In this document: piece after piece, positions 4,401 to 5,986 of the stretch | How the letters are laid out: each line of letters opens with the position of its first letter | How positions within the stretch are numbered: position 1 is the first letter of the stretch | Source: Bacteroidales bacterium | GTDB taxonomy: Bacteria > Bacteroidota > Bacteroidia > Bacteroidales > WCHB1-69 | Direction: 5' to 3' | Assembly: GCA_028684405.1 (NCBI GenBank) | Contig: JAQUGA010000158.1 | Location: forward strand, 1-5,986 | DNA length: 5,986 nucleotides | Notes under the pieces: model-generated | Told to the model about the DNA's origin: nothing | What the model saw: only the letters and a program-made list of their open reading frames with translations | Databases searched by the model: none | Translations under genes and position numbers: made by a program

Positions 4401-5675
4401 ATGAAGAAAATTTTAGTTTTTGCAAGTTGCTTGATAATAGGCAACACATTGTTAGCTCAACAAAATACAATTCAAAAAGAGCCGCCACCAAGTGATTCGG
4501 AATTAGCCCAGAAAATTACAGAATTTGAGGAGGAATTAAAAGGGCTCAAAAACCTAAAAATAAGCAGATACATTCAAACCCAATTCCAATATGGAGAGAA
4601 AGATGCATCACTTAAAGTGGGTAGTTCTAACGAAGATAAAACAAGACGTTTTAGCCGAATTGGAATCAGACGGGGAAGAATAAAAATGGCTTATACGCAA
4701 GGAATCGGTTCGGGAGTCTTTCAATTAGACATTACGGAGAAGGGCTTGAGTGTGAAAGACGCTTATTTGAAATTAACCGAACCTTGGTTCAATTCTATTT
4801 CCACAACGATGGGTGTTTTTGACCGTCCGTTTGGTTATGAAATCTCCTATTCTTCCTCACAACGAGAATCTACTGAACGTTCCACAGTTTTTCAAACATT
4901 ATTTCCCGAAGAACGGGATTTGGGTGCAAAAATCACTTTGCAAGCACCCAAAACATCACCTTGGAGTATCTTGACATTGGATGTAGGATTCTTTGCCGGT
5001 AACGGAATAAAGATGGAAATCGACAGCCGAAAGGACTCCATCGGACATTTGGCTGTTAATCAGACCATAAAAGATTACCTAAAAATAGGCGGTGGAATTT
5101 CCTACTATAACGGAGGCGTTTATCAAGGTTCTAAAAATGTTTATCAAAATGATGGTAATAGCTTTTTCTTAAATTCAGACGAAACCAATATTGGGAAATT
5201 TGCCAAAAGAGAATATTTTGGATTGGATTTTCAACTCGCTATTTTAAGTAAAATAGGGCTAACAAAACTCACTTCGGAATCCTTGTTTGGAACGCAACCC
5301 GGAGGAATAAACGACAGTAAAAGTCCCAACGCATCGGTACTTTCAACGAGTGATGTGTATATCCGAAATTTTCAGGGCGGTTATGTCATGTTGGTACAAG
5401 ACTTCGGTTCGCTACCTGTTTCTGCAATTGTAAAATACGATTGGTACAACCCAAATACGAAGGTAAAAGGAAATGATATTGGAATGAATAGTACTAATGC
5501 CGGTGATATCGCCTTCAATACGCATGGTTTGGGATTACAGTGGGAAATCGACAACAATTTCCGATTGACGGCTTACTATGAGCTGGTAAAAAATGAAACT
5601 TCTACCCATCTCAACGGCTACGACTCCGACAGAAAAGACAATGTTTTCACCTTGAGATTGCAGTATAAATTTTAA
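4401..5675 (+). CDS. Phosphate-selective porin (OprO/OprP-like)
   Basis: This encodes a 424-residue outer-membrane beta-barrel. Residues 1-20 form a signal peptide (MKKILVFASCLIIGNTLLAQ) cut before QNT. A charged helical or coiled-coil stretch at about 32-52 is followed by a long series of amphipathic strands. Family landmarks are RRGRIKM (90-96), GVFDRPFGYE (138-147), a Ser-rich SSSQRESTERS loop (151-161) and FPEERDLGAK (168-177). The C-terminus LRLQYKF ends in the aromatic residue that barrel assembly requires. These fit the phosphate-selective porin O/P family, which passes phosphate or polyphosphate into the periplasm. Length is full. The 11-bp repeats upstream and pstS 81 bases downstream support a role in phosphate uptake. 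The ATG at 4401 gives a complete signal peptide. Confidence 0.9.
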   Translation: MKKILVFASCLIIGNTLLAQQNTIQKEPPPSDSELAQKITEFEEELKGLKNLKISRYIQTQFQYGEKDASLKVGSSNEDKTRRFSRIGIRRGRIKMAYTQGIGSGVFQLDITEKGLSVKDAYLKLTEPWFNSISTTMGVFDRPFGYEISYSSSQRESTERSTVFQTLFPEERDLGAKITLQAPKTSPWSILTLDVGFFAGNGIKMEIDSRKDSIGHLAVNQTIKDYLKIGGGISYYNGGVYQGSKNVYQNDGNSFFLNSDETNIGKFAKREYFGLDFQLAILSKIGLTKLTSESLFGTQPGGINDSKSPNASVLSTSDVYIRNFQGGYVMLVQDFGSLPVSAIVKYDWYNPNTKVKGNDIGMNSTNAGDIAFNTHGLGLQWEIDNNFRLTAYYELVKNETSTHLNGYDSDRKDNVFTLRLQYKF

Positions 5676-5678
5676 ATC

Positions 5679-5716
5679 GTAACAGAATTGTAACCGCAAT
5701 GAAATTAGGTTGAAAC
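5679..5716 (+). promoter_or_regulatory. Four 11-bp-spaced repeats, PHO-box-like, before pstS
   Basis: GTAAC (5679), GTAAC (5690), GAAAT (5701) and GAAAC (5712) start exactly 11 bp apart, beginning 3 bases after the porin stop. Both the order (two GTAAC-type then two GAAAY-type) and the spacing repeat what is seen before the porin. The set ends about 40 bp before the pstS ATG. It suggests that pstS has its own phosphate-controlled promoter rather than relying only on read-through from the porin gene. The overlapping TTAGG/CCTAA inverted pair (5705-5709, 5721-5725) is short and may be chance. Confidence 0.62.
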
Positions 5717-5722
5717 ATTGCC

Positions 5723-5734
5723 TAACTTTCTTTG
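5723..5734 (+). promoter_or_regulatory. Candidate -7 element of pstS promoter
   Basis: TAACTTTC (5723-5730) matches TAnnTTTG at all but the last base, and TTTG follows at 5731-5734. It begins 11 bp after the start of the last PHO-like repeat, so the repeats occupy the place of a -33 element, as in activator-dependent promoters. Transcription would start about 5738-5742, leaving a 5' UTR of roughly 15-20 bases. Confidence 0.4.
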
Positions 5735-5756
5735 CACAAGAAATAAAAACAAAAAA

Positions 5757-5986
5757 ATGAGAAAATTAATTTTAGCTTTATCCATCATCAGTATTGCATT
5801 TGGTTGTAACACAGCAAACAAGAAAGAGACCGTAACTATAAAAGGTTCAGATACCGTGTTACCGCTCACTCAAAAAGAAATGGAAGCTTATCAGAAAAAA
5901 CATTCAGAGGCGGCTATTTCTGTAACCGGTGGCGGAAGTGGTGTGGGAATTGCAGCACTGCTCAGTGGAACAACGGATATCGCACA
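5757..5986 (+). CDS. Phosphate ABC transporter substrate-binding lipoprotein PstS (5' part)
   Basis: Seventy-six codons are present and the gene runs off the right end. The first 16 residues form a lipoprotein signal peptide ending in IAFG before Cys17 (lipobox), so the mature protein is a membrane-anchored periplasmic lipoprotein. TIKGSDTVLPLTQ (28-40) is the phosphate-binding strand typical of PstS, and VTGGGSGVGIAALLSGTTDIA continues the classical pattern of the GGGSGxG loop, where Ser and Gly amides hold phosphate. It would deliver phosphate to a PstCAB permease, presumably encoded further right. The separate PHO-like repeats upstream indicate induction on phosphate limitation. Confidence 0.93.
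   Translation, partial: MRKLILALSIISIAFGCNTANKKETVTIKGSDTVLPLTQKEMEAYQKKHSEAAISVTGGGSGVGIAALLSGTTDIA

Noticed and set aside
4259..4447. A 62-codon minus-strand frame between the array and the porin
   Set aside because: It overlaps the porin signal peptide, the PHO-like repeats and the promoter dyad, and its composition is what AT-rich non-coding DNA gives.

Overview
The window is AT-rich DNA from a member of the Bacteroidota. The evidence is a phosphate-selective porin of the OprO/OprP type followed by a PstS lipoprotein, promoter motifs of the TAnnTTTG kind, almost no Shine-Dalgarno sequences, and codon use rich in AAA, GAA and ATT. It divides into a left flank (1-235), a mobile accessory block (236-2085 and 2086-4263), and a phosphate-uptake locus (4264-5986) that looks like core chromosome.

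The accessory block reads as two integron-type gene cassettes with no integrase in view (a CALIN-like array, or the start of an integron whose integrase lies further left). Each unit begins TTAGCGGTAATGCG and ends in a GC-rich imperfect palindrome of about 120-140 bp whose left arm contains TGCACTACCGCTAAC. The left arm of the second palindrome does not match the DNA just to its right (TTATAGCC), but it is complementary to the first bases of its own unit. That is expected if units are excised as circles by recombination at G^TT, as integron integrases do at attC sites. The R-box sequence departs from the usual GTTRRRY, so this would be a divergent attC family.

Both units share one internal plan. 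A 116-bp leader (101 of 116 positions identical, ungapped) runs into the start of a small beta-rich protein gene, intact in unit 1 and frameshifted in unit 2. A perfect hairpin follows, then a tight two-gene payload. Unit 1 carries a PD-(D/E)XK nuclease-like protein and an MPPED/UPF0046-like metallophosphoesterase. Unit 2 carries an ankyrin-repeat protein and a second PD-(D/E)XK nuclease-like protein resembling the PGN_0703 group. Their functions are unknown; a phage-defence or other selfish role is possible but unproven.

The right part is a phosphate-starvation locus. The porin would admit phosphate or polyphosphate across the outer membrane, and PstS would capture phosphate for the Pst ABC transporter, presumably encoded beyond the window. 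Both genes are preceded by four short repeats spaced exactly 11 bp apart, the geometry of tandem PHO boxes bound by PhoB-type regulators.
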